The notes: a model not told the origin generated them from the sequence alone. A DNA stretch of 64,000 nucleotides from an uncultured Mucispirillum sp. (GCA_944325215.1 CALUZC010000008.1:1-64000); one strand, 5' to 3'. Positions 8,943-18,690 are shown, counted from the first letter of the stretch. Made by a program: numbers and translations.

Positions 8943-9350
8943 TTAATACAATAATATAAGTTGATTTTTATTCTTACTTTCTATAAATGGCATAACTGCT
9001 AAAGTAAAATAAAATATACCAAAAAGTATGGCAGATAACACAGCATCATATCCACCAGCTTCTGGGCTATAATTCATACTTTGCACTAAATTCATAAATA
9101 TCTGAACTATATATGGAAAAAATAATAATGCAAATATATAACCATATTTTCTAATTTTATTTGCATACATTATAATACTGCTGAAAATAAATAATATTAA
9201 AGGTAATAAAATTCAACCAATTGAGTTCTTAAATAAATCTAATACAAATATATAACATATAAAATTAATTAAAAATGCAATTATTCCAAAGAAAAATACT
9301 GCTACAATTTTAATAACTATGTTATTAGAAAAGTTCGGACTATCTGCCAT
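8943..9350 (-). pseudogene. Four-helix membrane protein gene with one in-frame TGA
   Basis: Reading from an ATG at 9350 gives a continuous frame down to 8943 that is interrupted only by TGA at codon 46 (9213-9215). Both sides are clearly protein-like: residues 11-40 contain a membrane helix, and the bases after the TGA encode another hydrophobic helix (ILLPLILFIFSS) running into MYANKIRKYGY. The residue context Ile-Gly-stop-Ile-Leu-Leu fits a lost tryptophan (TGG to TGA). The whole product would be about 135 residues with roughly four membrane helices. I do not recognise the family. The last 75 codons could still be translated from the ATG at 9170. Alternatives are a sequencing error or programmed read-through. 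Confidence 0.7.
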
Positions 9351-9380
9351 ACTGTTTACTATATATAATAATTTATAAGA

Positions 9381-9413
9381 TACCCTGCCCTATTAATAAA
9401 TAAGGCAGGGTTA
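9381..9413 (-). terminator. Intrinsic terminator after the dicarboxylate symporter
   Basis: A stem built on AACCCTGCCTTA and its near-complement lies 24 bases downstream of the symporter stop. It is imperfect near the loop, and only a mixed A/T run follows. Confidence 0.6.
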
Positions 9414-9436
9414 ATATGTTCGCTAATTATAAAGTT

Positions 9437-10804
9437 TTATGCTTCTGTTTCATCTTCGGTTATGTGATGGTCATGTTTATATATTTTATCAATAATAACG
9501 GCTACTGCACCATCACCTGTAACGTTTGTTGCTGTACCAAAGCTATCCATTACAATATATAAAGCAAACATTAATCCATAAAGCTCTGGACTAAAACCAA
9601 GCACACTTGTAAGAACAGCCTGTGCTGTAACTATTGCACCACCTGGCACTCCCGGAGCTGCAACCATTGCCACAGCTAAAGTAAAAATAAATGCTACAAT
9701 TACTCCAAAAGTAATTTCTGTTCTTTTTACAACTTCTCTTTTTTCTACCACATTTACTTTACTTTTTTCACCTGCATCATTAATGCTGGCACTTGCTGTT
9801 ATTTCTGTGGCTGGCTTAACTTCTTCTACTACTTTATATTCTATAACCATACCGTGTGTGTATATTATAGCAAAAGCACAGGCTACAATTTTTAACATAG
9901 AGCCTGATAAGTTAATTGTAGCACAAAGTGGTATAACAAAACTTGCAATAGAACGGCGAACACCATTTGATAGTGTAGCTTCTAATGTCACGGGAATTGT
10001 AGCTGCTGAAGATGATGTGCCTAATGCTGTTAAATATGCTGGCATCATTTTTCTTAAAAGCGTAATAGGGTTCTTTTTGGCAACAATACCTGCTATTGAA
10101 AAGAATATTAAAAGCAGAACTACTGTTAAAATAAAAATCAAAATAATAATTTTTATAAATACCACTAGAACTTTTCCAATTTCACCAACGTAAGTTATAT
10201 TCATAAAAATTGTTAAAATATAAAATGGTAAAAGTGGAATAATAACAGAAACTATTATTTTATTAATAATAATTCTTAAATCATCTATAACGTCCATTAA
10301 TTTATCTGTTTTTGTAACAGCTAAACCAAAACCAATAACAAACGCAAAAATCAAAGCTGACGTAACAGAAAGAACTGGCGGCATATCTAAAGTAAAATAT
10401 GGTGCAATAGAGTTTTCCACATGTGCATCAGTTTGGAAAATAGTAGCATTATCAAGCATAAATGGGTATATTAAACTTGTTACAAAATAAGTTCCAAAAC
10501 CAGAAAACAGCGTAAAAGCATAAGCTATTGCAATTGTAATAAGTAGTAATTTACCTGCATCTTTACCTAAATGACCAATACCCGGAGCAACAAGCCCTAC
10601 AACTAATAATGGCACTATAAAAGATAAAAAATTGCTAAATAATTTACTTAATGTCATTAAGATTTTACCAAGCACTTCCCCAAAAGGAAGAACTTGAAAA
10701 AGAAGACCTAAAATTATACCTAATATTATTGCTATTACAATTTTAATAAGCAAAGCACTTTGAAACTTTACTTTGTCATTATTTTGAGAATCCGTATTAT
10801 TCAT
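9437..10804 (-). CDS. Dicarboxylate/amino-acid:cation symporter (DAACS family)
   Basis: This 455-residue inner-membrane transporter belongs to the GltP/DctA family, which imports C4-dicarboxylates or glutamate/aspartate with Na+ or H+. About eight membrane segments and two hairpins are expected. The serine-rich hairpin motif LGTSSSAATIPVT near residue 262 and the PLCATINLSGS motif near residue 291 are diagnostic. The C-terminal YIVMDSFGTATNVTGDGA carries cation-site residues. A hydrophilic, charged insertion of about 40 residues (roughly 323-365) lies between the NLSGS segment and the next helix, which is longer than usual. Its position near fum and mdh suggests C4-dicarboxylate uptake, but specificity is inference. 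Confidence 0.9.
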   Translation of the reverse strand: MNNTDSQNNDKVKFQSALLIKIVIAIILGIILGLLFQVLPFGEVLGKILMTLSKLFSNFLSFIVPLLVVGLVAPGIGHLGKDAGKLLLITIAIAYAFTLFSGFGTYFVTSLIYPFMLDNATIFQTDAHVENSIAPYFTLDMPPVLSVTSALIFAFVIGFGLAVTKTDKLMDVIDDLRIIINKIIVSVIIPLLPFYILTIFMNITYVGEIGKVLVVFIKIIILIFILTVVLLLIFFSIAGIVAKKNPITLLRKMMPAYLTALGTSSSAATIPVTLEATLSNGVRRSIASFVIPLCATINLSGSMLKIVACAFAIIYTHGMVIEYKVVEEVKPATEITASASINDAGEKSKVNVVEKREVVKRTEITFGVIVAFIFTLAVAMVAAPGVPGGAIVTAQAVLTSVLGFSPELYGLMFALYIVMDSFGTATNVTGDGAVAVIIDKIYKHDHHITEDETEA

Positions 10805-10980
10805 AGTAACCCCATATATAATATTTGCATAAAAGCATTTTTAATATTAAACTAATATATAATATTTGTAAATAATTTAATCAAATATGTAATAAAATTA
10901 TAGATTATTTAATTTATATGATTGCAAAAAAATATTTTAGTATATAAGATTATTTTAATTTATTAATAAACAGGTGAAAA

Positions 10981-11871
10981 ATGAAGTCTATTTTGAAAAA
11001 AACAGCTGTGTTTTTATCAGCTTTAGTTATATTATTTATTATTGCTTCCATATTTTTAGTATTTTACACCCGCCATCATCTTGAATTTAATGCGGCAAAT
11101 AAAGATATGGATAAAATTGTTATATATGGAGATGTGCGTTCTGGTTATTTAACCCATAAAAAAATAGCAGATATGATTTATAATGAAAAACCAGATATGA
11201 TTCTTTTTACTGGGGATATTGCTTCAAACAGTAGAAACTATATTCACTACCTGCAGTTTACTTTATTTGAAAAAAAATTGTGGGATAATGCAGAATATTA
11301 CCCAGTAAGAGGCAACCACGAATCTACCTACTGGCTCTATGATTTATTTTTTGAACTACCAAATAATTCATCGTACTATTCATTTGATAGAATGGGTATG
11401 CACTTTATTGTGCTTGACTGCTGGGACGTTTTTAACCCATTAGATGAAAAACAATTGGAATGGTTAAAAGAAGATTTAGCAAAAAATGATGGTAAACCAA
11501 TATCTGTTGCTATGCATGTGCCACTTTTTACATCAGGCAAATATGAGCCTTATAATGCACCCTATCTTTTAGAACTTTTTGATAAATATAATGTGCTGTT
11601 TGTATTTTCAGCCCATGTTCATTCTTATGAACGCTCACTTTATAAAGGAACAAATTATATTGTAACTGCTGGTGGTGGTGCTCCATTATACCCTGTTACA
11701 AGGGATAATCCTTATAAAATATTTAGGCAAAATATACACCATTATACTGTTCTTGAAAAGAAAGATGATGTATACACCTTAAGAGCAATAGATATAAATG
11801 GAAATGAAATAGATAATGTTTCCACATCACTTAAAAGTGTTTTAGGTAATAAAAAAGGATTAGTTCAATGA
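10981..11871 (+). CDS. Membrane-anchored metallophosphoesterase (paralogue 1)
   Basis: The N-terminal membrane anchor (residues about 9-30) is followed by a calcineurin-like metallophosphoesterase domain facing the periplasm. Metal-binding motifs in order are YGDVRS near residue 49, FTGDIASNS near residue 76, RGNHES near residue 110, AMHVPLF near residue 178, and SAHVHSYERS near residue 211. The last motif resembles purple acid phosphatases. The substrate is unknown. The gene ends in a 4-bp ATGA overlap with a close paralogue, so the two are translationally coupled. The association with an LtaS-like gene suggests phosphate or phospholipid head-group chemistry at the envelope (inference). Confidence 0.85.
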   Translation: MKSILKKTAVFLSALVILFIIASIFLVFYTRHHLEFNAANKDMDKIVIYGDVRSGYLTHKKIADMIYNEKPDMILFTGDIASNSRNYIHYLQFTLFEKKLWDNAEYYPVRGNHESTYWLYDLFFELPNNSSYYSFDRMGMHFIVLDCWDVFNPLDEKQLEWLKEDLAKNDGKPISVAMHVPLFTSGKYEPYNAPYLLELFDKYNVLFVFSAHVHSYERSLYKGTNYIVTAGGGAPLYPVTRDNPYKIFRQNIHHYTVLEKKDDVYTLRAIDINGNEIDNVSTSLKSVLGNKKGLVQ

Positions 11872-12731
11872 TTTTAGATATATTGTATGTAGTTTTATAT
11901 ATATTATCTGCATTAATAGCATTAATTTTAATAACATATTTTCTAGTTCGCCATAGACTTAAATTTGATAAAAATAATAAGCATATGGATAAAATTGTTA
12001 TATATGGTGATGTGCGTTCCAGTTATAAAAACCATAACCGTATAATTAACTTAATAAAAAAAGAAAACCCTGATATGATTTTATTTACTGGAGATATTGC
12101 TTCTAACAGCCATAATTTTCTTCATTTTCTTATATACAGCCTTATTGAAAACAAAGTATGGCGAAAATGCGAATACTACCCAATACGTGGAAACCATGAA
12201 TCAGAAATTCATCATTATCAAATTTTCTTAGATTTACCAGATAATAAAACTTATTATTCTTTTGATAGAATGGATATGCATTTTATTATTCTTGATGTAA
12301 TTGATGAAAGCCTGCACAATGAAGTTATAACATGGCTTAAACAGGACTTAGAAGAAAATAAAGATAAAAATATTTCTATAGGTATGCATTACCCACTTTT
12401 TACATCAGGAAAATATTACCCATACCATGCACCTTATCTTTTAGAACTTTTTGATACATATAATGTTATATTTGTATTTTCAGCACACGTTCATTCTTAT
12501 GAACGCTCTCTTTATAAAGGCACAAACTATATTGTAACTGCTGGTGGTGGTGCTCCATTATATCCTGAAACTATTACAAATGAATATAAAGTATGCCGTG
12601 TTAATAACCACCACTACTGTGTTATGACATATGATAATAATGAATATAAAATTAAAGTAATAGATATTGATGGCAACCAAATAGATGAATTCACATCATC
12701 TAAAGCAAAAGTAATTGCAGGTAAATTATGA
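11868..12731 (+). CDS. Membrane-anchored metallophosphoesterase (paralogue 2)
   Basis: This 287-residue protein is a tandem duplicate of the preceding gene and has the same layout: an N-terminal membrane helix (residues about 5-27) and then GDVRS, GDIASNS, RGNHES, GMHYPLF and SAHVHSYERS metal motifs. All metal-ligand positions seen in paralogue 1 are kept, so both should be active. Differences cluster between the third and fourth motifs and at the C-terminus, which may mark different substrates. It overlaps its neighbours on both sides by 4 bp (ATGA). Confidence 0.85.
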   Translation: MILDILYVVLYILSALIALILITYFLVRHRLKFDKNNKHMDKIVIYGDVRSSYKNHNRIINLIKKENPDMILFTGDIASNSHNFLHFLIYSLIENKVWRKCEYYPIRGNHESEIHHYQIFLDLPDNKTYYSFDRMDMHFIILDVIDESLHNEVITWLKQDLEENKDKNISIGMHYPLFTSGKYYPYHAPYLLELFDTYNVIFVFSAHVHSYERSLYKGTNYIVTAGGGAPLYPETITNEYKVCRVNNHHYCVMTYDNNEYKIKVIDIDGNQIDEFTSSKAKVIAGKL

Positions 12732-14599
12732 ATAGATATTTAAAGCTTTTTTATGCTGTCCTTGCTGGGCTTATTATTTTTTCACTTTTTAGAATAGGAA
12801 TATTAATTACATATTTTGAACAGTTTAAAGATAACTCATTTACTCAAATATTATTTGCAATGGTGCATGGCATTAGGTTTGATGCATCAATATTTATGAC
12901 TATAATACTTCCTTTTATTGTGCTTTTGCTGCTGCCTGTAAACAATAAAATATACGAACGAATTGTCTACTGGGTAATGTATGTAGTTTACTTTGTAATG
13001 GTTATATATTTAATGATAGATGCAGTTTATTTTGGTTATGTATCACGCCACCTGGCAGGGGAATTTGCCCAACTTGGACAAGATAAGGAATATATTTCTA
13101 CTATGGGCTTTGAATACTGGTGGCTTGTTTTATTAGTATTTCTTGCTGGTTTTACTGGTGCTTATTTTTGGAATAAACTTGTGCGTATTGAAATAAAAAA
13201 ATCAGAATATAATAAAAAAGCAAATATAAGGTCTGCTATATATTTCTTAATTGCTGGCATAATTGTATTTATTTTAATAAGGGGCAGTTTTGATATTAAA
13301 CCTATAAGCACTATAAATGCTTTTATTAGTGGAAATAACGCACTTGGAAACCTTACATTAAATGGTCTTTTTACATCTATTAGATATATGACAGAAAATA
13401 GAAACTTAAGCACAGATATTTATAACTTTTATGATGATAATGAAACCCACCAATTTATATTATCATTAAAAAGTGGTAAATGTGAAAAACCATTCCGTTT
13501 TAATGATAAACCAAATATCGTATTCATACTATTAGAAAGCTGGAGTGCTTATTATGTAGATTCTTTTAATGGAAACAAAGGTAAATCTCTTACACCAAAC
13601 TTTGATAAATTAGCAGAAAATGGTATAAAATTTATGAACCATTATTCTCCAGAAAGAAGAAGTATATCTGCAATTCAGGCTATATTATTAGGTATTCCAC
13701 CTATGGATAATATTCCACGCCTTGGTTTTGGGCTTGAAACTATTTCAGGAAGTGGTAATCTTGCAACTATTCTTAATAATAATGGATATGATACTGTATT
13801 TATCCAGTCATCAAAACGTAATTCATTTTACCTTGATGTTATAGCAAAATCTATAGGTTTTAAAGAATATTACGGCATGGAAGATTTAGATGAAATACTT
13901 GATTATCCTGATAAAAAAGCATCACAGTTTGGCTGGGATTATGAAACATATATGAAACTTTATGATGTATTGAAAAACAAGGGAAAAGATAAGCCATTTT
14001 TCGCATTTTTATTTACTGGCACAACCCATATACCATATGCTGAACCAAACAGTATAAATGTAAAATTTCCCCATAATACTGGTGATGAAAATGGTTTTAA
14101 AAACACACTTGTTTATGCTGACTGGAGTTTAGGCGAATTTATGAAAAAAATGGAAAATGAGCCTTATTTTAACAATACTATTTTTATATTTACAGCAGAC
14201 CATGTTCTTGGTAAATTTGAAAAAACAGAATTTCCTGAAGATTACCATGTGCCACTTTTAATATATTCACCTGCATTTAAAGAAAAGAAAGAATATACTT
14301 TTACCACAAACCATATTGATTTGGCTTCCACTATACTTGATATAGCAGGGCTTTATACAGACAGATCAGAATATATTGGAGATAGTGTATTTTGTAAAGA
14401 TAATGAAAGCTTTAGTATTGTTCACAGCTATGGTTCTGCAAAAATTATAAAAAATGATAAATGGCTTATACATTCTTTTGCAGATATTTTAGAAACAAGT
14501 CCAGAAGATATGAGTGAAGATGAAAAAAATTCTCTGGCAAAAATACTACTTTCCTATTATCAAGAAAGCCGTAATATCATGATGGGGAAATATAGATGA
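12728..14599 (+). CDS. LtaS-like sulfatase-fold membrane protein (phosphoglycerol/phosphoethanolamine transferase type)
   Basis: This 623-residue protein has about five membrane helices in residues 1-190 and a C-terminal alkaline-phosphatase/sulfatase-fold domain from about residue 250. The LLESWSAYYVDSF motif near residue 267 supplies the first metal acid. RRSISAIQAIL near residue 308 holds a Ser where LtaS usually has the nucleophilic Thr. FTADHVLGKFE near residue 488 supplies the Asp-His metal pair. Family members move polar head groups from phospholipids to envelope polymers or glycans. In a bacterium with an outer membrane, lipoteichoic acid is unlikely, so glycan or lipid A decoration is the better guess. 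It is the third gene of a coupled operon. Confidence 0.8.
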   Translation: MNRYLKLFYAVLAGLIIFSLFRIGILITYFEQFKDNSFTQILFAMVHGIRFDASIFMTIILPFIVLLLLPVNNKIYERIVYWVMYVVYFVMVIYLMIDAVYFGYVSRHLAGEFAQLGQDKEYISTMGFEYWWLVLLVFLAGFTGAYFWNKLVRIEIKKSEYNKKANIRSAIYFLIAGIIVFILIRGSFDIKPISTINAFISGNNALGNLTLNGLFTSIRYMTENRNLSTDIYNFYDDNETHQFILSLKSGKCEKPFRFNDKPNIVFILLESWSAYYVDSFNGNKGKSLTPNFDKLAENGIKFMNHYSPERRSISAIQAILLGIPPMDNIPRLGFGLETISGSGNLATILNNNGYDTVFIQSSKRNSFYLDVIAKSIGFKEYYGMEDLDEILDYPDKKASQFGWDYETYMKLYDVLKNKGKDKPFFAFLFTGTTHIPYAEPNSINVKFPHNTGDENGFKNTLVYADWSLGEFMKKMENEPYFNNTIFIFTADHVLGKFEKTEFPEDYHVPLLIYSPAFKEKKEYTFTTNHIDLASTILDIAGLYTDRSEYIGDSVFCKDNESFSIVHSYGSAKIIKNDKWLIHSFADILETSPEDMSEDEKNSLAKILLSYYQESRNIMMGKYR

Positions 14600-15162
14600 G
14601 AGCATTTTTAGCAGTGGAAATACCATCAGAAATACAAGAACAATATGCATCTTTATGCAGAGTATTAAGAAAAAATAGTGTGCTTTCATTTGTCCAGCAG
14701 GAAAAAATTCATATTACCATTGCTTTTTTCCCAGATTTACCCGCATCTAAAATTAATGATGTTATGAGTATTTTTAAAAATATTGACTTAAAACCCTTTA
14801 CAATTGATTGTGATAATATAGGTCTTTTCAAAAGAAAAGGAATACCTTCTACTATATTTATTAAAATATTATCAGAAAAATTATATGAATATACTAAACA
14901 AATACATAATTATTTAATGGATTTAAATATTCCTTTTGATAACAGGAAACCTTTTACACCCCATATTACTCTAGCAAGAATACGGGAAATGATTAATGAA
15001 GACTCTTTTATGAAAGATTATAGATTAATTGTTAAGCAGTTTGAAAAAAGTAATTTTACAGCTGAAAATATCAATTTATATTCTAGTGATATGATAACTT
15101 ATAGAATACTTGCATCACATAATTTTAGTAATACTAATAACAATAATATAGAAAATATCTAA
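14596..15162 (+). CDS. thpR: RNA 2',3'-cyclic phosphodiesterase ThpR (LigT family)
   Basis: This 188-residue 2H phosphoesterase opens 2',3'-cyclic phosphates on RNA ends. Both catalytic His-x-Thr motifs are present: HIT at residues 39-41 and HIT at residues 123-125. Length is normal. It overlaps the LtaS-like gene by 4 bp (ATGA), so it is translated from the same message even though its known biochemistry is unrelated to the envelope. A terminator shared with the opposite strand follows. Confidence 0.9.
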   Translation: MRAFLAVEIPSEIQEQYASLCRVLRKNSVLSFVQQEKIHITIAFFPDLPASKINDVMSIFKNIDLKPFTIDCDNIGLFKRKGIPSTIFIKILSEKLYEYTKQIHNYLMDLNIPFDNRKPFTPHITLARIREMINEDSFMKDYRLIVKQFEKSNFTAENINLYSSDMITYRILASHNFSNTNNNNIENI

Positions 15163-15229
15163 AGTAGAATCATCTTGATGCCACAGGTATATTTTAATAT
15201 AACTTGTAATATTTAATTGAATAAAATAT

Positions 15230-15258
15230 AAATCTGGTAAATTTTATTTACCAGATTT
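15230..15258. terminator. Bidirectional intrinsic terminator
   Basis: The perfect stem AAATCTGGTAAA and its complement sits between the convergent thpR operon and the maf/pse cluster, with T-rich DNA on both outer sides. Confidence 0.8.
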
Positions 15259-15269
15259 GTATTATATAT

Positions 15270-17168
15270 TTACTTTTCTTTACTCTTAAGAAATTCTTCC
15301 TGATATTTTTCTGTAATTTCAATAGATACATTAAATTCAACCATTAAAACTTTCAGTAAGCCAATCATAACAGAAAAAAGTTCCCTGTGTTTTAAAAAGA
15401 GCATTGTATCTCTTTCCACACCATCATCTCTGCTAAATTTTATGTAATTAATATCTTGGATTATCTTAATATAAATTGATTGAACATAGTGCATTACAAT
15501 ATAATAAAAATCTTTTCCTACAAATTTTAATGGTATTTTTACTATATCATCAAGATTTTTTTTGTAAATATCTACATCTTCCCCTTGTGGCTCGCAGTCT
15601 GTTCGTCTTAGTATTTCTTCAATAATTGCACATTTATGTAATCCGTCTTGACATATTTCAATGATTTCATTACAGAATTTATTGGCATGATGGAGTTTTT
15701 TTAATGTTTCTTTTATATTTTTTTCTTTGTCTTTTTGTTTAGGATATTTTAATGCTCTTTTGATAGTATTAGTTGTATCAATATTTGTTGTGATATATTT
15801 ATCTATTGCTTCTTGGAAAGTCATTAATTGAGTTCCATGAATTTTTGCTCCACCTTCTGTAGCATTAATTACAGTGCCTTTAAATGTGGCAATATCTCTT
15901 TCATAGTGAAGTAAAAACTGCTTATAAACTGGTTTTGATTTTACTTTTTCCTGATAGTTGCCTTCTATTTCTATAAAACTACCAAGCAAACTTTTTTCCT
16001 GAGTTCCATAATGGAAACCTTTTGCGTGGGTTTGTAAATCATCAGTAATAGATAAATCCTGCCCGATAAGTATAATTGGATCGCACCCTAAAAATTCTAA
16101 TATTTTAAATGCCATATTACCTGCAGATGGTCCAATATCTAATATCCCACGTTTAATATTAAGCCAGTCAAATGTAGCAAAATTACGGTAAACTATAATT
16201 TTATCCCCTGGAAAGTTTGCATATGTTTCAGGGACCACAACAGGGCATGCTGCTAAATATGAATCTTTAACATCTTCTGGTGTAAGCCCTTCAAATAAGT
16301 ATGATGTTTGAATAACACGTTCTAAACTTGTAACCATATGAGCTGGTGGCAGGTTATTATTCTTTAAAATTTTCACACTACCATCTGCTGCACATATTAC
16401 AGCTTTCTCTCTAATATCCTTTAGTAAATGTATATTTTTATTTAATGACGGACCTGATGATACAACTATACCAGGTTTTCCTTTAAAAATGTTTTCAAGT
16501 TCCAATATACCTGGGTTATCAATAATTGTAGGAATATTTCTTAATGTATATTTTATACCTAAAAGGCTGTCATGAGGGTCATTTCCATATAAAAGTAAAA
16601 CCTGATGTATACCCTCTTTTAATAACTGCAATGCAGCTGAATAATATTCTCTATTTCCAAAATAGCATATTGGCTGTTCTAATATGTTTATTGATTTTAG
16701 GTAATGGATATTTACACTCATATTTAAAAAATTAAAAACATAGGGATAAGATAATCGTATATTTGGACCACCAACAAAATGAATATTAGGGCTGCTTAAT
16801 AAATCTGTATATTTTACTGCACTAAAAGCTGTTTTTAAAAGTTCCACATCACTTTCTATGATTAATACTCTTGCATGTGGGTATTTATTAATATATTCAT
16901 ATACTTCATAACCAAGCCCAAAACCTAGAAATACAGCAACATCTGCAAGCCTGATTTTTCTATTTTTGATATCTAATTCTGCTACTCTATATGGGTCAAT
17001 ATTATTATAAAAATTTTTATTAAACTTAATATCCACCATTGAAGGAAGTTTATCTTTTCTTTGAGATGGTGCAACAACATATCTTCCTGTTAACCTTGCA
17101 TTATTTACAAGTTCTGCAAGCTGGGGGTTTCTTTTAGCAAGCATCTCAATATTATTTTTATAAGGCAT
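15270..17168 (-). CDS. Motility-associated factor (Maf) glycosyltransferase, DUF115/MptE-like
   Basis: Maf proteins transfer nonulosonic acids such as pseudaminic acid onto flagellin. This 632-residue protein has the central DUF115 (6-hydroxymethylpterin pyrophosphokinase-like) domain, with GIVVSSGPSLNKN near residue 234, CAADGSVKIL near residue 259, and GPSAGNMAFKILEFLGCDP near residues 346-364. A long variable N-terminal domain and a helical C-terminal region flank it. It is last in a minus-strand cluster and starts three bases after pseI, which supplies the donor sugar precursor. That context strongly supports flagellin glycosylation over pterin metabolism. Flagellin itself is not in this window. 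Confidence 0.88.
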   Translation of the reverse strand: MPYKNNIEMLAKRNPQLAELVNNARLTGRYVVAPSQRKDKLPSMVDIKFNKNFYNNIDPYRVAELDIKNRKIRLADVAVFLGFGLGYEVYEYINKYPHARVLIIESDVELLKTAFSAVKYTDLLSSPNIHFVGGPNIRLSYPYVFNFLNMSVNIHYLKSINILEQPICYFGNREYYSAALQLLKEGIHQVLLLYGNDPHDSLLGIKYTLRNIPTIIDNPGILELENIFKGKPGIVVSSGPSLNKNIHLLKDIREKAVICAADGSVKILKNNNLPPAHMVTSLERVIQTSYLFEGLTPEDVKDSYLAACPVVVPETYANFPGDKIIVYRNFATFDWLNIKRGILDIGPSAGNMAFKILEFLGCDPIILIGQDLSITDDLQTHAKGFHYGTQEKSLLGSFIEIEGNYQEKVKSKPVYKQFLLHYERDIATFKGTVINATEGGAKIHGTQLMTFQEAIDKYITTNIDTTNTIKRALKYPKQKDKEKNIKETLKKLHHANKFCNEIIEICQDGLHKCAIIEEILRRTDCEPQGEDVDIYKKNLDDIVKIPLKFVGKDFYYIVMHYVQSIYIKIIQDINYIKFSRDDGVERDTMLFLKHRELFSVMIGLLKVLMVEFNVSIEITEKYQEEFLKSKEK

Positions 17169-17170
17169 TT

Positions 17171-18217
17171 TTATTCTCCACTTTCTATTATATTATCACT
17201 TATTGGTGTATATTTTTGTATATTAGTCTTTGCTTTTTTGCCAACAATATTTTTTAAATATTTAGGGCTTATTCCAAGATTTGGTCTATATGAGCCTACA
17301 TTACTATAAGAAAAAAATTCATCTTTTTCAATATCTTTTATGGCATATAAACTTCGCATAAAACTTCTTCCCTTTAATGAAGCTTCGCTTACTTCATAAT
17401 CTGCCTTACCTATGGCACTTTCTGCTGCTCTAATATCATCTACAAATTTTTTAAACTGATTTTCATCTAAAGAAAATGCATTGTCTGGTGAATTTATTGA
17501 TTTATCTAAAATAAAATGCTTTTCCACCATACAGGCTCCTAATACAACAGATGTTATTGCAACAGCATTATTTAACGTATGGTCTGAAAGCCCTGTTAAG
17601 CAGTTAAAATCTTTAGCCATAACCTGTATCATTTTTAAATTTGCTTCATTAATAGGTGCTGGATAACTTGAAGTACATTTAAGTAATATAATATCATTAT
17701 TTCCAACATTTCTGCATGCTGCAACTGCATCTTCAATTTCCTGCTTGTATGCAACACCTGTAGATAATATCATAGGTTTTCCCTTTGATGCTGCATATTC
17801 AATTAAAGGTATATCATTAATTTCAAAAGATGCAATTTTATAGGCAGGCATATTTAATTCTTCTAAAAAATCAACAGCTGTCTTATCAAAAGGGGAAGAA
17901 AAACAGATAATACCATTATCATATGCAACCTGCTGCAATTTTTCATGCCACTGCCATGGAGTGTGGGCTTTATTATATAAATCATAGTAGGATATATTAT
18001 CCCAAAGTGTGCCACCTTTTATTTTAAAATCATCACTATCACAATTTAATGTTATAGTATCTGCTCTATATGTTTGTAGTTTAATGGCATCTGCCCCAGC
18101 TTTAGCTGCTGAAGCTATGGTTTTACAGGCCAAATCTAAATCACCATTATGGTTAGCTGAAAGCTCTGCCACTATAAAAGTTTTGCCACTACCAAGTTCA
18201 AAGTCTGCTATTTTCAT
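17171..18217 (-). CDS. pseI: Pseudaminic acid synthase PseI
   Basis: PseI condenses 2,4-diacetamido-2,4,6-trideoxy-L-altrose with phosphoenolpyruvate to give pseudaminic acid. This 348-residue protein has the NeuB-type TIM barrel, seen in AELSANHNGDL near residue 18, IKLQTYRADT near residue 45, CTSSYPAP near residue 181 and GLSDHTL near residue 210. A C-terminal SAF antifreeze-like domain (residues about 285-345) begins at GRSFMRSLYA. Choice of Pse over sialic or legionaminic acid rests on the neighbouring pseB, pseC, pseF and pseH. It overlaps pseH by 4 bp (ATGA). Confidence 0.92.
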   Translation of the reverse strand: MKIADFELGSGKTFIVAELSANHNGDLDLACKTIASAAKAGADAIKLQTYRADTITLNCDSDDFKIKGGTLWDNISYYDLYNKAHTPWQWHEKLQQVAYDNGIICFSSPFDKTAVDFLEELNMPAYKIASFEINDIPLIEYAASKGKPMILSTGVAYKQEIEDAVAACRNVGNNDIILLKCTSSYPAPINEANLKMIQVMAKDFNCLTGLSDHTLNNAVAITSVVLGACMVEKHFILDKSINSPDNAFSLDENQFKKFVDDIRAAESAIGKADYEVSEASLKGRSFMRSLYAIKDIEKDEFFSYSNVGSYRPNLGISPKYLKNIVGKKAKTNIQKYTPISDNIIESGE

Positions 18218-18690
18218 GTTAACCTTAATCTGTATTTTATAATGTTATTATTAATATTAATCATTTCAAATCCTTGTTTTGTAATACAATGTTGTGAAAT
18301 TATATTATCTACATACGATACCATAAATAGTTCCTTTAAAACTAGGCATTCTTTTGCATATTTTTTAGCAGTATTTATTAATATTTGTCCAATACCATTT
18401 ATATTTAAAAATGGATTTTTATAGTAACCAATATATGCACTTTCTTTATTTATATTAGTAAAACTAATAACACCTATATTGACATTATTATTTTCCACAA
18501 CAAAATATAATCTTGATTTATCATGTTCCAAAGACGCTATAAATTCTCTATGTTCTTCTATCGTAATAATATTTCTATTCAGTGAATTCAATCTAATATT
18601 ATTGTGATTACGCCAACATATAATCTCATATACTAATTTATCATCGCACTCTATAAAATTTTTTAATATTATACTCATACATTTATCCAA
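18214..18690 (-). CDS. pseH: GNAT acetyltransferase, likely PseH
   Basis: This 158-residue GNAT-fold protein probably acetylates the 4-amino group of the PseC product using acetyl-CoA. The acetyl-CoA region is recognisable as IGYYKNPFLNINGIGQILI near residues 87-105, although the usual Gly-rich loop is degenerate, as in known PseH proteins. The IICWRNHNNIRLNS start resembles the substrate-binding start of the PseH/RimJ group. It is coupled to pseI by an ATGA overlap. The assignment depends partly on context. Confidence 0.75.
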   Translation of the reverse strand: MDKCMSIILKNFIECDDKLVYEIICWRNHNNIRLNSLNRNIITIEEHREFIASLEHDKSRLYFVVENNNVNIGVISFTNINKESAYIGYYKNPFLNINGIGQILINTAKKYAKECLVLKELFMVSYVDNIISQHCITKQGFEMININNNIIKYRLRLT

